Positions 1 to 7,728 are shown, counted from the stretch's first letter. The stretch is 17,633 nucleotides of DNA from Bacteriovoracaceae bacterium UBA6261 (GCA_002440825.1 DJVH01000027.1:1-17633); one strand, 5' to 3'. Program-made: numbers and translations. Notes: generated from the sequence alone by a model not told the origin.

Positions 1-41
1 CCTTAAAAGGGAGATGCTCTAACCAACTGAGCTAAGAGACC
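1..41 (-). tRNA. tRNA-Lys (anticodon UUU), partial: 5' part only
   Basis: Read on the minus strand from position 41 leftwards, the sequence gives a standard tRNA 5' half: the acceptor 5' strand GGTCTCT, a D-arm with GCTC/GAGC stem and the GTTGGTTA loop, then the anticodon stem TCTCC and the seven-base loop CTTTTAA with anticodon TTT. The pairing partner GG of the anticodon stem begins just before the window edge. The variable region, T-arm and acceptor 3' strand lie outside the window. It is divergent from mtaB and has its own promoter at 66-94. Confidence 0.93.
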
Positions 42-65
42 AAACTTGTTTCGAAAGTGAGATTA

Positions 66-94
66 AAAATAGTTGGACCGAGCTTTTTTGTCAA
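66..94 (-). promoter_or_regulatory. Predicted sigma70-type promoter for tRNA-Lys
   Basis: On the minus strand a perfect TTGACA -35 box (94 to 89) is followed after exactly 17 bases by TATTTT (71 to 66). Transcription would start near position 59-60, about 18 bases before the mature tRNA 5' end. The promoter covers the TTG at 73, which argues against that codon as the start of mtaB. Confidence 0.72.
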
Positions 95-145
95 ACGAAA
101 AAATTAAAAAATTTATGAAAACTTTTCCGAACCCTTTTTTGAGAC

Positions 146-174
146 TTGAAAAGGGGGTGTTACGGGACTATGTT
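146..174 (+). promoter_or_regulatory. Predicted mtaB promoter, leaderless geometry
   Basis: TTGAAA (146-151) and TATGTT (169-174) are separated by 17 bases. Six bases lie between the -10 box and the ATG at 181, so the expected transcription start coincides with the A of the ATG. No Shine-Dalgarno sequence sits at a usable distance from 181. This is inferred from sequence only; the -10 box matches consensus at four of six positions. Confidence 0.45.
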
Positions 175-180
175 CGCCCT

Positions 181-1488
181 ATGGAAAATCAAGAAAATGT
201 TACTCTAAACAACAAGCGTGTAGCCTTGCATACTTTGGGCTGTCGTCTCAATCTTTCTGAGACCGGATCTATTGCTCAGGGCTTTAAAGATCGCGGCTAC
301 GAAATCGTCGATTTCGGTGAAGCTGCTGATGTCGTTTTTATCAATACATGTACTGTGACAGATGCTGCCGATTCAACGTGCAGAAACCTTATCAGAAAGG
401 CGCATACCTCTTCTCCGGAAGGAAAGATTGTTGTGGCCGGTTGCTATGCTCAAATGGAGCCGGAAAGAATTGCGGGCATGCAAGGTGTAGATCTGGTTTT
501 AGGGAACACTGAAAAATATAAAGTTTTTGAATATCTTGATGAAGAAAATTCTAATCAGATTCACGTGGATAAAGCGTGGGAGTTTTATGGGGCCGCGACG
601 ACAACCGCCGACTCTCACACAAGAGCGTTCCTGAAAATTCAGGATGGATGCAATTACGTTTGCGCGTTTTGTATTATTCCGTTCGCTAGAGGCAGAAGCC
701 GGGCGATCTCAGTTGCTGACGCTGTCATAGAAGCTAAAAAATTAGTGTCTCAGGGCTTTAAAGAAATTGTTCTTACCGGAGTCAATATCGGCGAATACGA
801 ACAAACGTCGGGCGAAAAACTGCACGATCTGGTCGCTCGTCTTCTGGAAATCGACGGTCTCGAGAGATTCCGTTTATCTTCTGTTGAACCAAACACTATT
901 ACAGATGAACTTATTGAAGTTTTAAAATCTTCACCAAAAGTTCAGGATCATTTTCACCTTCCGCTTCAAAGTGGTGACGATGAGATCCTGAAAGAAATGA
1001 GAAGAAAATATACTGTGGCCGATTATAAAAGAGTCATCAGTAAATTGATGGCCGCTTTTCCCAATGCAGGCATTGGCGCCGACATGATCGTCGGATTTCC
1101 TGGTGAAACAAAAGAGCAATTTGAAAACACTTTCAATTTAGTGAAAGAACTTCCCATTACTCATTTCCACGTTTTTCCTTATTCAAAAAGAAAAAATACT
1201 ACAGCAGCAAAAATGGAAAGCCATATCCATCACGCTGAGAAAAAATCCCGTGTAAAAACCCTGCTCATGTTCGGCGACGCCAAGTTGAATCTTTTCACAG
1301 AAGATCAAATCGGCAAAAAAACCAAAGTTCTCTTCGAAAAAAGAAACAAGCATGGATTCTTTGAAGGATACTCTTCGAATTATCTTCGCGTTCAGGTTCA
1401 GACTGATCTTGATTTATCGAATGAGATTGTTGAGGTGCAGTTGACCGGGATGGAGAATGGGAAGCTGTTTGGGGAAATTGTTCAGTAG
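181..1488 (+). CDS. mtaB: tRNA (N6-threonylcarbamoyladenosine37-C2)-methylthiotransferase MtaB
   Basis: Radical SAM methylthiotransferase that turns t6A37 into ms2t6A37 in tRNAs reading ANN codons, including tRNA-Lys. With the ATG at 181 the protein has 435 residues, close to the usual MtaB size. The N-terminal UPF0004 domain has the three cluster cysteines C21 (LGCRLN), C56 (NTCTVT) and C87 (GCYAQ). The radical SAM CxxxCxxC motif is C156, C160 and C163 (CNYVCAFC). A C-terminal TRAM-like domain covers roughly residues 375-435. LGCRLN near the N-terminus favours the MtaB/YqeV branch over MiaB and RimO. The frame stays open upstream to a TTG at 73 with another ATG at 115, but 73 lies inside the tRNA promoter and family similarity begins after residue 10, so 181 is preferred. 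Its likely substrate tRNA-Lys(UUU) is encoded next door in divergent orientation. Confidence 0.92.
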   Translation: MENQENVTLNNKRVALHTLGCRLNLSETGSIAQGFKDRGYEIVDFGEAADVVFINTCTVTDAADSTCRNLIRKAHTSSPEGKIVVAGCYAQMEPERIAGMQGVDLVLGNTEKYKVFEYLDEENSNQIHVDKAWEFYGAATTTADSHTRAFLKIQDGCNYVCAFCIIPFARGRSRAISVADAVIEAKKLVSQGFKEIVLTGVNIGEYEQTSGEKLHDLVARLLEIDGLERFRLSSVEPNTITDELIEVLKSSPKVQDHFHLPLQSGDDEILKEMRRKYTVADYKRVISKLMAAFPNAGIGADMIVGFPGETKEQFENTFNLVKELPITHFHVFPYSKRKNTTAAKMESHIHHAEKKSRVKTLLMFGDAKLNLFTEDQIGKKTKVLFEKRNKHGFFEGYSSNYLRVQVQTDLDLSNEIVEVQLTGMENGKLFGEIVQ

Positions 1489-1507
1489 TCCGTTTTGACG
1501 GGAGAGG

Positions 1508-1640
1508 TTAGCCGTTGGATGTTGGCCGTTTGTTGTTGGATGTAGACGTTTGATGTTTTAAACATCAATCTTCAATCTTCAAACATCTTCATCGACCATC
1601 GACCATCGATCATCCAACGGCCAACAACCAACAACTCACA
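1508..1640. repeat. Self-complementary low-complexity intergenic element between convergent genes
   Basis: The 152-base gap between mtaB and the converging transpeptidase gene is almost wholly this element. The left half is G/T-rich, made of degenerate copies of GTTGGATG, GTTGGCCG and GTTGTTGG. The right half is C/A-rich and carries the complementary modules. GCCGTTGGATG (1511-1521) is matched exactly in inverted orientation by CATCCAACGGC (1611-1621). The centre is a perfect 8-bp inverted repeat with one unpaired base (1551-1567). The tandem units ATCGACC and AATCTTC occur at about 1567-1605. The element could fold into a long imperfect hairpin and act as a bidirectional terminator or be a dispersed repeat; neither is shown here. 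Confidence 0.6.
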
Positions 1641-2183
1641 TCATTCAGTAATGATAATTTTCGTCGGAACTTCAATCAAAGAAAAAATCTCCTCAATCTC
1701 AGCATCCGTCACAGCAATACATCCGTTCGTCCAGTCATAACTTGGCAAGGCCGCGCGAATGGCTTCATCTGTCAGCCCGTCAAGATTTTTTGAAGCGAGC
1801 CATTCTTTCATTTCGTTAAAATGATTTGGAAGGCCGTGAAGCATGATATCGCCTCCAGGATTCTGGCCTTTCAATTTGGCGCGAAGAACGTCTTTTGCAG
1901 AAGGGTAGGAAATGTGCAGGGCCAGGTGAAATTTTGAGCGGTCGTTTTTTAAATCAAGCGCGTATGTTCCTTCCGGAGTCTTATTGTCGCCTTCAACGCG
2001 CTTTGCACCCACCGGGGTTTGACCTAGCATGACTTTGTAGCTCCTATAAACCTGATTGCCCTCAGTGATTAATTCCAGTTTTCGCTGGCTTTTGGTGACA
2101 CGCACTTCTTTTATCTGGACGCGCGCAAAGGCCGTTTTTGTTAATAGGAGAGTTAAAACAACTGTTGAGATTAAAGTTTTCAT
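1641..2183 (-). CDS. Secreted L,D-transpeptidase (YkuD domain, ErfK/YbiS-like)
   Basis: Predicted periplasmic L,D-transpeptidase, a family that forms 3-3 peptidoglycan crosslinks or links or removes proteins on peptidoglycan through a catalytic cysteine. With the ATG at 2183 it has 180 residues. Residues 1-20 form a signal peptide ending AFA, with likely cleavage before Arg21. The YkuD domain fills most of the rest: the GDNKTPEG motif (65-72), the catalytic-site His116 in LHG, and Cys155 in TNGCIAV, which replaces the commoner SHGC form as in many ErfK/YbiS/YcfS/YnhG proteins. The open frame extends to a TTG at 2201, but an AAGGAG only 2 bases before that codon is too close, and the signal peptide begins naturally at 2183. 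The protein consists of this one domain with no LysM or peptidoglycan-binding module. It faces mtaB convergently and xdhA divergently. Confidence 0.88.
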   Translation of the reverse strand: MKTLISTVVLTLLLTKTAFARVQIKEVRVTKSQRKLELITEGNQVYRSYKVMLGQTPVGAKRVEGDNKTPEGTYALDLKNDRSKFHLALHISYPSAKDVLRAKLKGQNPGGDIMLHGLPNHFNEMKEWLASKNLDGLTDEAIRAALPSYDWTNGCIAVTDAEIEEIFSLIEVPTKIIITE

Positions 2184-2190
2184 AAAGACC

Positions 2191-2219
2191 GTTATAAACA
2201 AGGCTCCTTCGAGTGAAAA
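2191..2219 (-). promoter_or_regulatory. Predicted L,D-transpeptidase promoter, near-leaderless
   Basis: On the minus strand TATAAC (2196 to 2191) lies 7 bases before the ATG at 2183. A weak TTTTCA -35-like hexamer (2219 to 2214) is 17 bases further upstream. The AAGGAG at 2209 to 2204 is 20 bases from the ATG, too far for normal ribosome binding, and would fall in the promoter spacer. The -35 match is poor, so the prediction rests mostly on the -10 box. Confidence 0.4.
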
Positions 2220-2244
2220 GCGGCGAAAAGAACAGGTTGAAAAC

Positions 2245-2273
2245 TTTACAGGAAAGGCCCGCGACTCTATATT
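2245..2273 (+). promoter_or_regulatory. Predicted xdh operon promoter, leaderless
   Basis: TTTACA (2245-2250) and TATATT (2268-2273), each five of six to consensus, are spaced by exactly 17 bases. The ATG of xdhA begins 7 positions after the -10 box, at the expected transcription start. The only purine-rich run before the ATG (GAGG, 2276-2279) touches the start codon and cannot act as a Shine-Dalgarno site. A leaderless mRNA is the simplest reading. Confidence 0.62.
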
Positions 2274-2279
2274 TTGAGG

Positions 2280-3731
2280 ATGGAAAATCGAAATAAAATT
2301 ATCGCGTCAATCAACTCAAAACGAACAGAAATAGACGGGGAAAAGGCCTTCATGACACTCGCGCAATACCTGCGTGAAAAAGAGTGCATGACGGGAACAA
2401 AAGTCGTCTGCGCCGAAGGAGACTGTGGAGCCTGTACTGTGCTCCTGGCACGGGACACCGGGACAGATGGAAAACTTTCTTTCAAGTCAGTCAACTCATG
2501 CATCATTCCTCTTTATCTGATTGATGGGGCCCACGTTGTAACAGTCGAAGGACTCAAAACGGAGCAGGATCTTCATCCGGTTCAGTCAGCAATGGTTGAA
2601 TGCAATGGCGCTCAATGCGGTTACTGCACGCCAGGATTTATCTGTGCGATGGCAGGGCTTGTCGAAAAAACCAAAAGCGACAATAAATCAATTACTGAAA
2701 AGAAAGCAAAAAATTATTTAACGGGAAATCTTTGTCGCTGCACAGGTTATCAGCCGATCATCAATGCAGCGATGGCCATCGATATGAGTAAGGCCGTACT
2801 TCTGAAAGATCGTTATTACGATGCTGAATGGCTGGAAGAAATCAAGCAGATGAAAAATCACTCGTTGATGATGAATCTAGGCGATAAGAAAATTTTCCTT
2901 CCAGTGACTAAAGCAGAAGCTCTTAAAGCAAAAAGTGAAGATCACGATCTGAAATTGATCGCTGGCTCGACTGATATTGGAGTTGTGATCAATAAGGGAA
3001 AAATGACCACTCCTAAAACGATGGCGCTTTATCATATTGATGAACTCAAAAAGATATCTCACGACAAAGATTTTCTTGTCGTCGGAGCGACGGTTACTCT
3101 TTCTGAGTTTGAAGATTATGTTGAAACACTTGTACCTGAGTTGAAAAATATTCTTCACATTTTTGCTTCTCCTCAAATTAAAAATCAAGGAACTCTGGTT
3201 GGAAACGTTGTGAACGCTTCTCCGATCGGCGACACCATTCCGTATCTTCTCGCATCAGATGCTTTTGTTGTTCTTGAAAGTGTAAACGGCAAACGCGAAG
3301 TCGTTATGAAAGAGTTTTATCTCGGTTACAAAACATTGAACATGCAGAAAGACGAAATCGTAACAGCGATAAAAATACCGATGTTGAAAAACGGCGAACT
3401 GGTCAAATTGTACAAAGCTTCAGTCAGACGCGACCTCGATATTTCAGCCGTCACTTTTGCAGGAATTCTTGAAGTGGAAAACAAAAAAATTAAAACAGCC
3501 CGTTTCTCCTTGGGGGGAGTTGCTGCAACGGTTGTTCGCCTGAAAGATGTGGAAGCGAGAGCTACGGGAGCGGATTTCAAGCGTGAAACATTTGAAGATT
3601 TCGCAAAAATGATTCCTTCTTTGATCAATCCTTTGTCGGATTTGAGAGCAAGCAAAGAATATCGATTGAAAGTATCACAAAACTTTTTTCTTAAATGTTT
3701 TGATGAACTCGTGACGGAGGTTAAAGCATGA
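2280..3731 (+). CDS. xdhA: Xanthine dehydrogenase small/FAD subunit XdhA
   Basis: Electron-transfer subunit of a molybdenum hydroxylase: it takes electrons from the Mo centre through two [2Fe-2S] clusters to FAD and then to NAD+. The 483 residues match a fused ferredoxin plus FAD subunit as in Rhodobacter capsulatus XdhA. Cluster 1 is ligated by C44, C49, C52 and C74 (CAEGDCGAC...C), and cluster 2 by C113, C116, C152 and C154 (CGYC...CRC). The FAD_binding_5 domain follows, with AGSTDIG near residue 228 and GNVVNASPIGDTIP at about 308-321, then a CO_dehydrogenase-flavoprotein C-terminal domain. The ATG at 2280 is chosen over an in-frame TTG at 2274 because it fits the promoter and family N-termini. 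The stop overlaps xdhB in an ATGA. XdhA in R. capsulatus naming corresponds to XdhB plus XdhC of E. coli. Confidence 0.94.
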   Translation: MENRNKIIASINSKRTEIDGEKAFMTLAQYLREKECMTGTKVVCAEGDCGACTVLLARDTGTDGKLSFKSVNSCIIPLYLIDGAHVVTVEGLKTEQDLHPVQSAMVECNGAQCGYCTPGFICAMAGLVEKTKSDNKSITEKKAKNYLTGNLCRCTGYQPIINAAMAIDMSKAVLLKDRYYDAEWLEEIKQMKNHSLMMNLGDKKIFLPVTKAEALKAKSEDHDLKLIAGSTDIGVVINKGKMTTPKTMALYHIDELKKISHDKDFLVVGATVTLSEFEDYVETLVPELKNILHIFASPQIKNQGTLVGNVVNASPIGDTIPYLLASDAFVVLESVNGKREVVMKEFYLGYKTLNMQKDEIVTAIKIPMLKNGELVKLYKASVRRDLDISAVTFAGILEVENKKIKTARFSLGGVAATVVRLKDVEARATGADFKRETFEDFAKMIPSLINPLSDLRASKEYRLKVSQNFFLKCFDELVTEVKA

Positions 3732-6052
3732 GCGTGGGAACTAATGTAAAACACGATTCGGCCATTTCACACGTCACCGGTGAAAGTGTTTTTATTGATG
3801 ACAGAGCAAGACTGCAAAATGAAGTTCTTGTCGGAGTTCTGGGCACACCTGTTTCGGCTGGTGTGATTAAGAAAATCGATAGTGAAAAGGCGATGAAAAT
3901 TTCCGGCGTCCTTGGAATTTATACAGGAAAAGACATACCTCACAATAAATGGGGAACCATTGTCTCTGAGCAACCGATTCTGGCTGAAAAAGTTATCGGC
4001 TATATGGATGAACCCATGGTTGTTATTGCTGCCACTTCTTATGAAGCGATCGCGGCGGCTAAAAAAGCAATAGTTGTAGAAATTGAAGAAACAAAAGCCT
4101 ACCTCACGATCGATGAAGCACTCTCAGCAGGAAGAATTCTCTGTGAAGCTCCAGTGTTCAAGCGCGGAAATGCAGAAACTGCAATCAGCTCTTCTCCGCA
4201 CGTGTTGAAAGGGGATTTTATCTGCGGCGGTCAGGAACATTTTTACATGGAATCGCAGGCGAGCATCGTTTATCCATTGGAAAATGGTCAGCTTGAAGTT
4301 CATTCTTCTTCTCAGCACCCGACGGAAACTCAGCACGTCGTAGCTCATGCTTTGGGCCTGGATTTTTCTCAAGTCGTTTGTATCGTCAAGAGAATGGGGG
4401 GCGGATTCGGCGGTAAAGAAAGCCAGGCGGCTCACTTTGCAGCGATGGCCGCGCTTGTGGCCCATAAATTGAAAAGACCGGCCCGTCTTGCACTCACAAA
4501 AGATGACGACATGATGATGACGGGAAAAAGACACCCTTTCAAAAATCACTTTGAAGTCGGCTTTGATCATGAAGGAAAAATTCATGGACTCAAGGTTCAG
4601 CTTGTCGCCAACGGCGGAGCTTATGTAGATTTGACTCCTTCGATTCTCGATCGCGCTCTTTTTCACATCGACGGTTGCTACTATCTCGAGCACTGTTTGA
4701 TTGAAGGAAAAGCTGTCCGTACAAATCAACACTCCAACACTGCTTTCCGTGGTTTCGGTGGTCCGCAAGGAAACATGACAATTGAAAGTATCATGGAAGA
4801 CATCGCGAATTTTTTAAAAATTGATTCGTTTAAAGTCCGCCGTGCAAATCTTTATGGAAAGGATACGAGAAACATCACTCCTTACGGACAGCTGGTAGAT
4901 AATAATGTTCTTCCTGAATTGTTCGACAAACTTCACGATACAAGCGGCTATGAAAAACTTCACAAAGAAGTGAAGGACTTTAATCAAAAGAAAAACGGGA
5001 AGCTTCGCGGGCTTTCAATGACCGGATGCAAGTTTGGAATTGCTTTCACCGCCCGCCACTTGAATCAGGGGAATGCCTTGGTGAATATTCACCTGGATGG
5101 AACTGTTCAAGTTTCTACCGGTGCAACTGAAATGGGCCAGGGAGTTAATACAAAAATTCTTCAGATAGCTGCTCACGCTTTTGGCATTGATCCTAAAAAA
5201 GTCATCGTGATGTCCACATCGACTGAAAAGAATCACAACACGTCTCCCACTGCTGCTTCCTCCGGAGCGGATATCAACGGTGCCGCTGCTTTGCTTGCCT
5301 GTGAAAAAATTGCAGCTCGTTTAAAGTATGTAGCCCATCTGCATTTTTCGGGAGTGAAGCCGACGGATAAGGACGAGCTTCCTGCATTTGATGATAAAGT
5401 GAATACAGATCACATTGTGCTTGAAAATGAAAGCGCCAGACACAAAGGGACTGATCAGAAAATTGAGTGGGTTGAGTTATTGAAGCTTGCTTACTTTAAC
5501 CGCATCTCTCTTGGAGATTACGCTTTTTACAAGACTCCTGGTTTGGGTTTCGACAAGAAGACGCTGACCGGAAAAGCCTTTAATTATTTTACCAATGGTG
5601 CAGCAGTTACGATGGTTGAGATCGATGAATACACAGGCGAAATGAAGCTACTACGCACAGACATTTTGATGGATCTGGGACGACCGATCAATCCTGGAAT
5701 TGATATCGGGCAGGTGTCCGGAGCCTTTATTCAGGGAGCGGGCTGGGTTACGACAGAAAATCTTTTTTATAATGAAAAAGGAAAACTTCTTTCTCATTCA
5801 CCAACAACCTATAAAATTCCCAATATTCAGGATACACCTCGTGTGTTCAATATTGAGTTGCTTGAAAATCATTCGAACACTCAAAACGTTCATCGCTCCA
5901 AAGCCGTTGGCGAGCCGCCACTCTTGCTCGGAGCTTCGGCGTGGACTGCAGTTAAAAATGCTCTCAGCTACAGAAGCCACAATGAGATTCCTCAATTATC
6001 CAGCCCTGCCACGAATGAAATAATTTTGATGGAGTTGTCTCGCTATGAATGA
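3728..6052 (+). CDS. xdhB: Xanthine dehydrogenase molybdopterin-binding subunit XdhB
   Basis: Large subunit carrying the molybdenum cofactor, where hypoxanthine is hydroxylated to xanthine and xanthine to urate. It has 774 residues. Key positions visible are Q196 (HSSSQH), the GGGFGGKE loop with E231, R309 in the RALFHID segment, F343 in FRGFGGPQ, the GATEMGQG cofactor loop, and E729 in AVGEPPLLL. In my recollection of the family these match R. capsulatus Q197, E232, R310 and E730, all shifted by one residue. E232 and R310 are the purine-orienting pair and E730 is the catalytic base, so xanthine/hypoxanthine specificity is well supported over a nicotinate, aldehyde or CO dehydrogenase role. 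A GGAGG lies 7 bases before the ATG, and the start overlaps the xdhA stop by 4 bases, suggesting translational coupling. Confidence 0.95.
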   Translation: MSVGTNVKHDSAISHVTGESVFIDDRARLQNEVLVGVLGTPVSAGVIKKIDSEKAMKISGVLGIYTGKDIPHNKWGTIVSEQPILAEKVIGYMDEPMVVIAATSYEAIAAAKKAIVVEIEETKAYLTIDEALSAGRILCEAPVFKRGNAETAISSSPHVLKGDFICGGQEHFYMESQASIVYPLENGQLEVHSSSQHPTETQHVVAHALGLDFSQVVCIVKRMGGGFGGKESQAAHFAAMAALVAHKLKRPARLALTKDDDMMMTGKRHPFKNHFEVGFDHEGKIHGLKVQLVANGGAYVDLTPSILDRALFHIDGCYYLEHCLIEGKAVRTNQHSNTAFRGFGGPQGNMTIESIMEDIANFLKIDSFKVRRANLYGKDTRNITPYGQLVDNNVLPELFDKLHDTSGYEKLHKEVKDFNQKKNGKLRGLSMTGCKFGIAFTARHLNQGNALVNIHLDGTVQVSTGATEMGQGVNTKILQIAAHAFGIDPKKVIVMSTSTEKNHNTSPTAASSGADINGAAALLACEKIAARLKYVAHLHFSGVKPTDKDELPAFDDKVNTDHIVLENESARHKGTDQKIEWVELLKLAYFNRISLGDYAFYKTPGLGFDKKTLTGKAFNYFTNGAAVTMVEIDEYTGEMKLLRTDILMDLGRPINPGIDIGQVSGAFIQGAGWVTTENLFYNEKGKLLSHSPTTYKIPNIQDTPRVFNIELLENHSNTQNVHRSKAVGEPPLLLGASAWTAVKNALSYRSHNEIPQLSSPATNEIILMELSRYE

Positions 6053-6827
6053 AAAATTTTTGGATCATGTTCAGAAACTTCGTGAAACGAGAAAAGAAGC
6101 TGTCGTCGTGACAATGGTTCACGCAAGAGGAAGTGCACCACAGGAGATCGGGGCCCGTATCATCGTAGGAAGTGAAGGACTTCTGTTCGGAACTGTCGGT
6201 GGCGGAAAAGTAGAACAGAAATGCATCGCCCATGCGAAAGCTATGCTTGATGCCGGAACTGATCATGATTTTGTTGACTGGAATTTGCAGAAAGATGTGG
6301 GGATGACTTGTGGCGGAGTTGTTTCATTTTATTTTGAGCGAATGCTTCCGGCAGCGAAATGGAAAATTGCTGTCTTCGGTGCTGGCCATGTAGCTCAGGA
6401 ATTTATTCCCTTACTGCTTAAGCTTGATTGCGATATTACCTGGGTTGATCCGCGCATCGAGTGGCTCGGCAAAATTCCTGAGAATTACAAACTGAACAAA
6501 ATTCAAAGTACGGACATGAAAGAAGTGATCCCGTCGCTTCATCCCGATACTTTTATTACATCGATGACAATGGGACATGCTTTTGATCTTCCCATTCTGA
6601 TTGAAGCGATGAAGAATCATTCGTTTCCTTATATTGGAGTCATCGGCAGCGAAGCCAAGGCAAAAATCCTCAAAGCGGATTTACAAAAAGCCGGAATTGC
6701 GGAGGATGTGATCGCTCAAATGCATTGTCCGATTGGCGAACCGTTCGGAAATAATCATCCGGTTGAAATTGCTTTCAGTATCATTGCTCAATTGATTACT
6801 ATTCGCGATTCGAAAAAAACTTTTTGA
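6045..6827 (+). CDS. xdhC: XdhC: molybdenum cofactor sulfuration/insertion factor for xanthine dehydrogenase
   Basis: XdhC-family accessory protein that binds the molybdenum cofactor, promotes its sulfuration and delivers it to the XdhB apo-subunit; it is not part of the final enzyme. The 260 residues show the N-terminal XdhC_CoxI domain (GSAPQ at 29-33, GTVGGGKVE at 49-57, and TCGG with C89) and a C-terminal Rossmann-like domain with FGAGHVA at 111-117, followed by GVIGS near residue 200 and the PIGEP motif near the C-terminus. It starts 8 bases inside the end of xdhB. Its last 29 bases overlap the 3' end of the converging hydrolase gene. The full xdhABC order supports a complete, functional operon. 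Confidence 0.93.
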   Translation: MNEKFLDHVQKLRETRKEAVVVTMVHARGSAPQEIGARIIVGSEGLLFGTVGGGKVEQKCIAHAKAMLDAGTDHDFVDWNLQKDVGMTCGGVVSFYFERMLPAAKWKIAVFGAGHVAQEFIPLLLKLDCDITWVDPRIEWLGKIPENYKLNKIQSTDMKEVIPSLHPDTFITSMTMGHAFDLPILIEAMKNHSFPYIGVIGSEAKAKILKADLQKAGIAEDVIAQMHCPIGEPFGNNHPVEIAFSIIAQLITIRDSKKTF

Positions 6828-7710
6828 TTTCCTCTTCGCTGTTTTCCTTTCTCAGCATATTTTCCCCCCAGGGAACAACGTAGAGCCATGGATGTTTTTT
6901 CAGGTCTGCTTCTGTCGGCAAGCGGGAAACTTCCGTCAGCGCTTTGGGTTTGTTTTTTGAAATAGCCTCGAGAATCATCCAGGCTTTATCAAAATCTGGA
7001 GCGGTATTTTTTTGTGGGGGATAAATGTCCACACCCAGCACATCGACAAATTCATCACCAGGATAATACTGCGAAAGTTTTTCCAGGTATTTCGGATGGA
7101 AGCTTATCGACCACACCCATTTGATATTGGTTAATTTGTAATCGGAAATTAAATGGCGTTGAAACATTTTGTACAGCTGGATACTGTGAGACGGATTTTT
7201 GATGTCTGCCCACCAGAAAGAAGGCAAATTCATTTCATGATAAGGACGAAGATAGATTTCTTTTTTTGCCTGCGCGAGTTTCTGAAGAAATTCTCCAAGA
7301 ATTTGCATTTGTTTCTGCCACTGTTTATTAAGGGGAGAATTCCAGGTCAGTAGTTGAGTCCATTCTTTGTCGTCAAATGAGGTGTTGGCAATTCCGGTGT
7401 TGAATGTACAGGGTTCCTGGATATCCGGACGGCACTGATGCCATGAAAGAGTGATTCTGGTTCCTTCCGGAAGCTTCAACATTTTTTCAAGAAGATCTTT
7501 TCTTTTTCTGTAATCGTCGTTGGGGTGTGTAGAGTAGCCAAAGTCTGAGCTAAAAAGGCGGATATCATACTCGGAAATTTTTTTCAGGTGCAAAAGGGCT
7601 TCGCTTTGTGGTCCACCGATTGTTTCATGCATGCCTCGCCAGGTTGCTTGGGCATAAAGATGGAGTGATAGACTCAGATAAATCATCAAGAAAGTGCAAA
7701 TTTTTCTCAT
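6799..7710 (-). CDS. Secreted GH26-type glycoside hydrolase (beta-mannanase-like)
   Basis: A 303-residue protein with a signal peptide (residues 1-20, ending LYA) and a (beta/alpha)8 clan-A hydrolase fold of the GH26 type. The likely acid/base is E159 in RPYHEMN and the likely nucleophile is E260 in ALTEV. Supporting aromatic and polar positions are LSWHQ (88-92), FWWA (165-168) and WVWS (198-201). GH26 enzymes cleave beta-1,4-mannan or related beta-glycans with retention of configuration. No carbohydrate-binding or dockerin module is present. The gene diverges from the exopolysaccharide locus, and many such loci carry a hydrolase that trims or releases their own polymer, so the substrate may be the local polysaccharide rather than dietary mannan; that part is inference. 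There is no clear Shine-Dalgarno site before the ATG at 7710. Confidence 0.8.
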   Translation of the reverse strand: MRKICTFLMIYLSLSLHLYAQATWRGMHETIGGPQSEALLHLKKISEYDIRLFSSDFGYSTHPNDDYRKRKDLLEKMLKLPEGTRITLSWHQCRPDIQEPCTFNTGIANTSFDDKEWTQLLTWNSPLNKQWQKQMQILGEFLQKLAQAKKEIYLRPYHEMNLPSFWWADIKNPSHSIQLYKMFQRHLISDYKLTNIKWVWSISFHPKYLEKLSQYYPGDEFVDVLGVDIYPPQKNTAPDFDKAWMILEAISKNKPKALTEVSRLPTEADLKKHPWLYVVPWGENMLRKENSEEEIKKFFSNRE

Positions 7711-7715
7711 TCTTA

Positions 7716-7728
7716 TTGATTAAATCAA
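7716..7728. promoter_or_regulatory. Palindrome TTGATTAAATCAA over the GH26 -10 region (possible operator)
   Basis: Perfect inverted repeat with 6-base arms around one central base. It covers the predicted -10 box of the GH26 gene inside the 82-base divergent region. A related palindrome with the same TTGAT/ATCAA ends occurs at 9224-9238. A regulator-binding role is inference; the region is very AT-rich, so chance is possible. Confidence 0.3.

Noticed and set aside
73..180. N-terminal extension of MtaB from a TTG at 73
   Set aside because: The TTG is inside the predicted tRNA-Lys promoter, the extra residues are unlike the family N-terminus, and a promoter with the correct geometry points to 181.
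1567..1612. Short tandem units (AATCTTC, ATCGACC) considered as a CRISPR-like array
   Set aside because: Units are 7-9 bases, directly adjacent, with no unique spacers. They are part of the low-complexity inverted element.
3326..3754. Minus-strand open frame of 142 codons across the xdhA/xdhB junction
   Set aside because: Antisense to two confident coding regions, with no recognisable domain.
4124..4768. Long minus-strand open frame of 214 codons inside xdhB
   Set aside because: It lies wholly antisense to a well-conserved molybdopterin subunit, has a composition typical of a reverse-frame shadow (rich in Arg, Ser, Cys, Phe) and shows no domain pattern.
6808..6826. A-run/T-run at the end of xdhC as a bidirectional terminator
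   Set aside because: The A and T runs are nearly adjacent with no GC-rich stem, and they lie within overlapping coding sequence.
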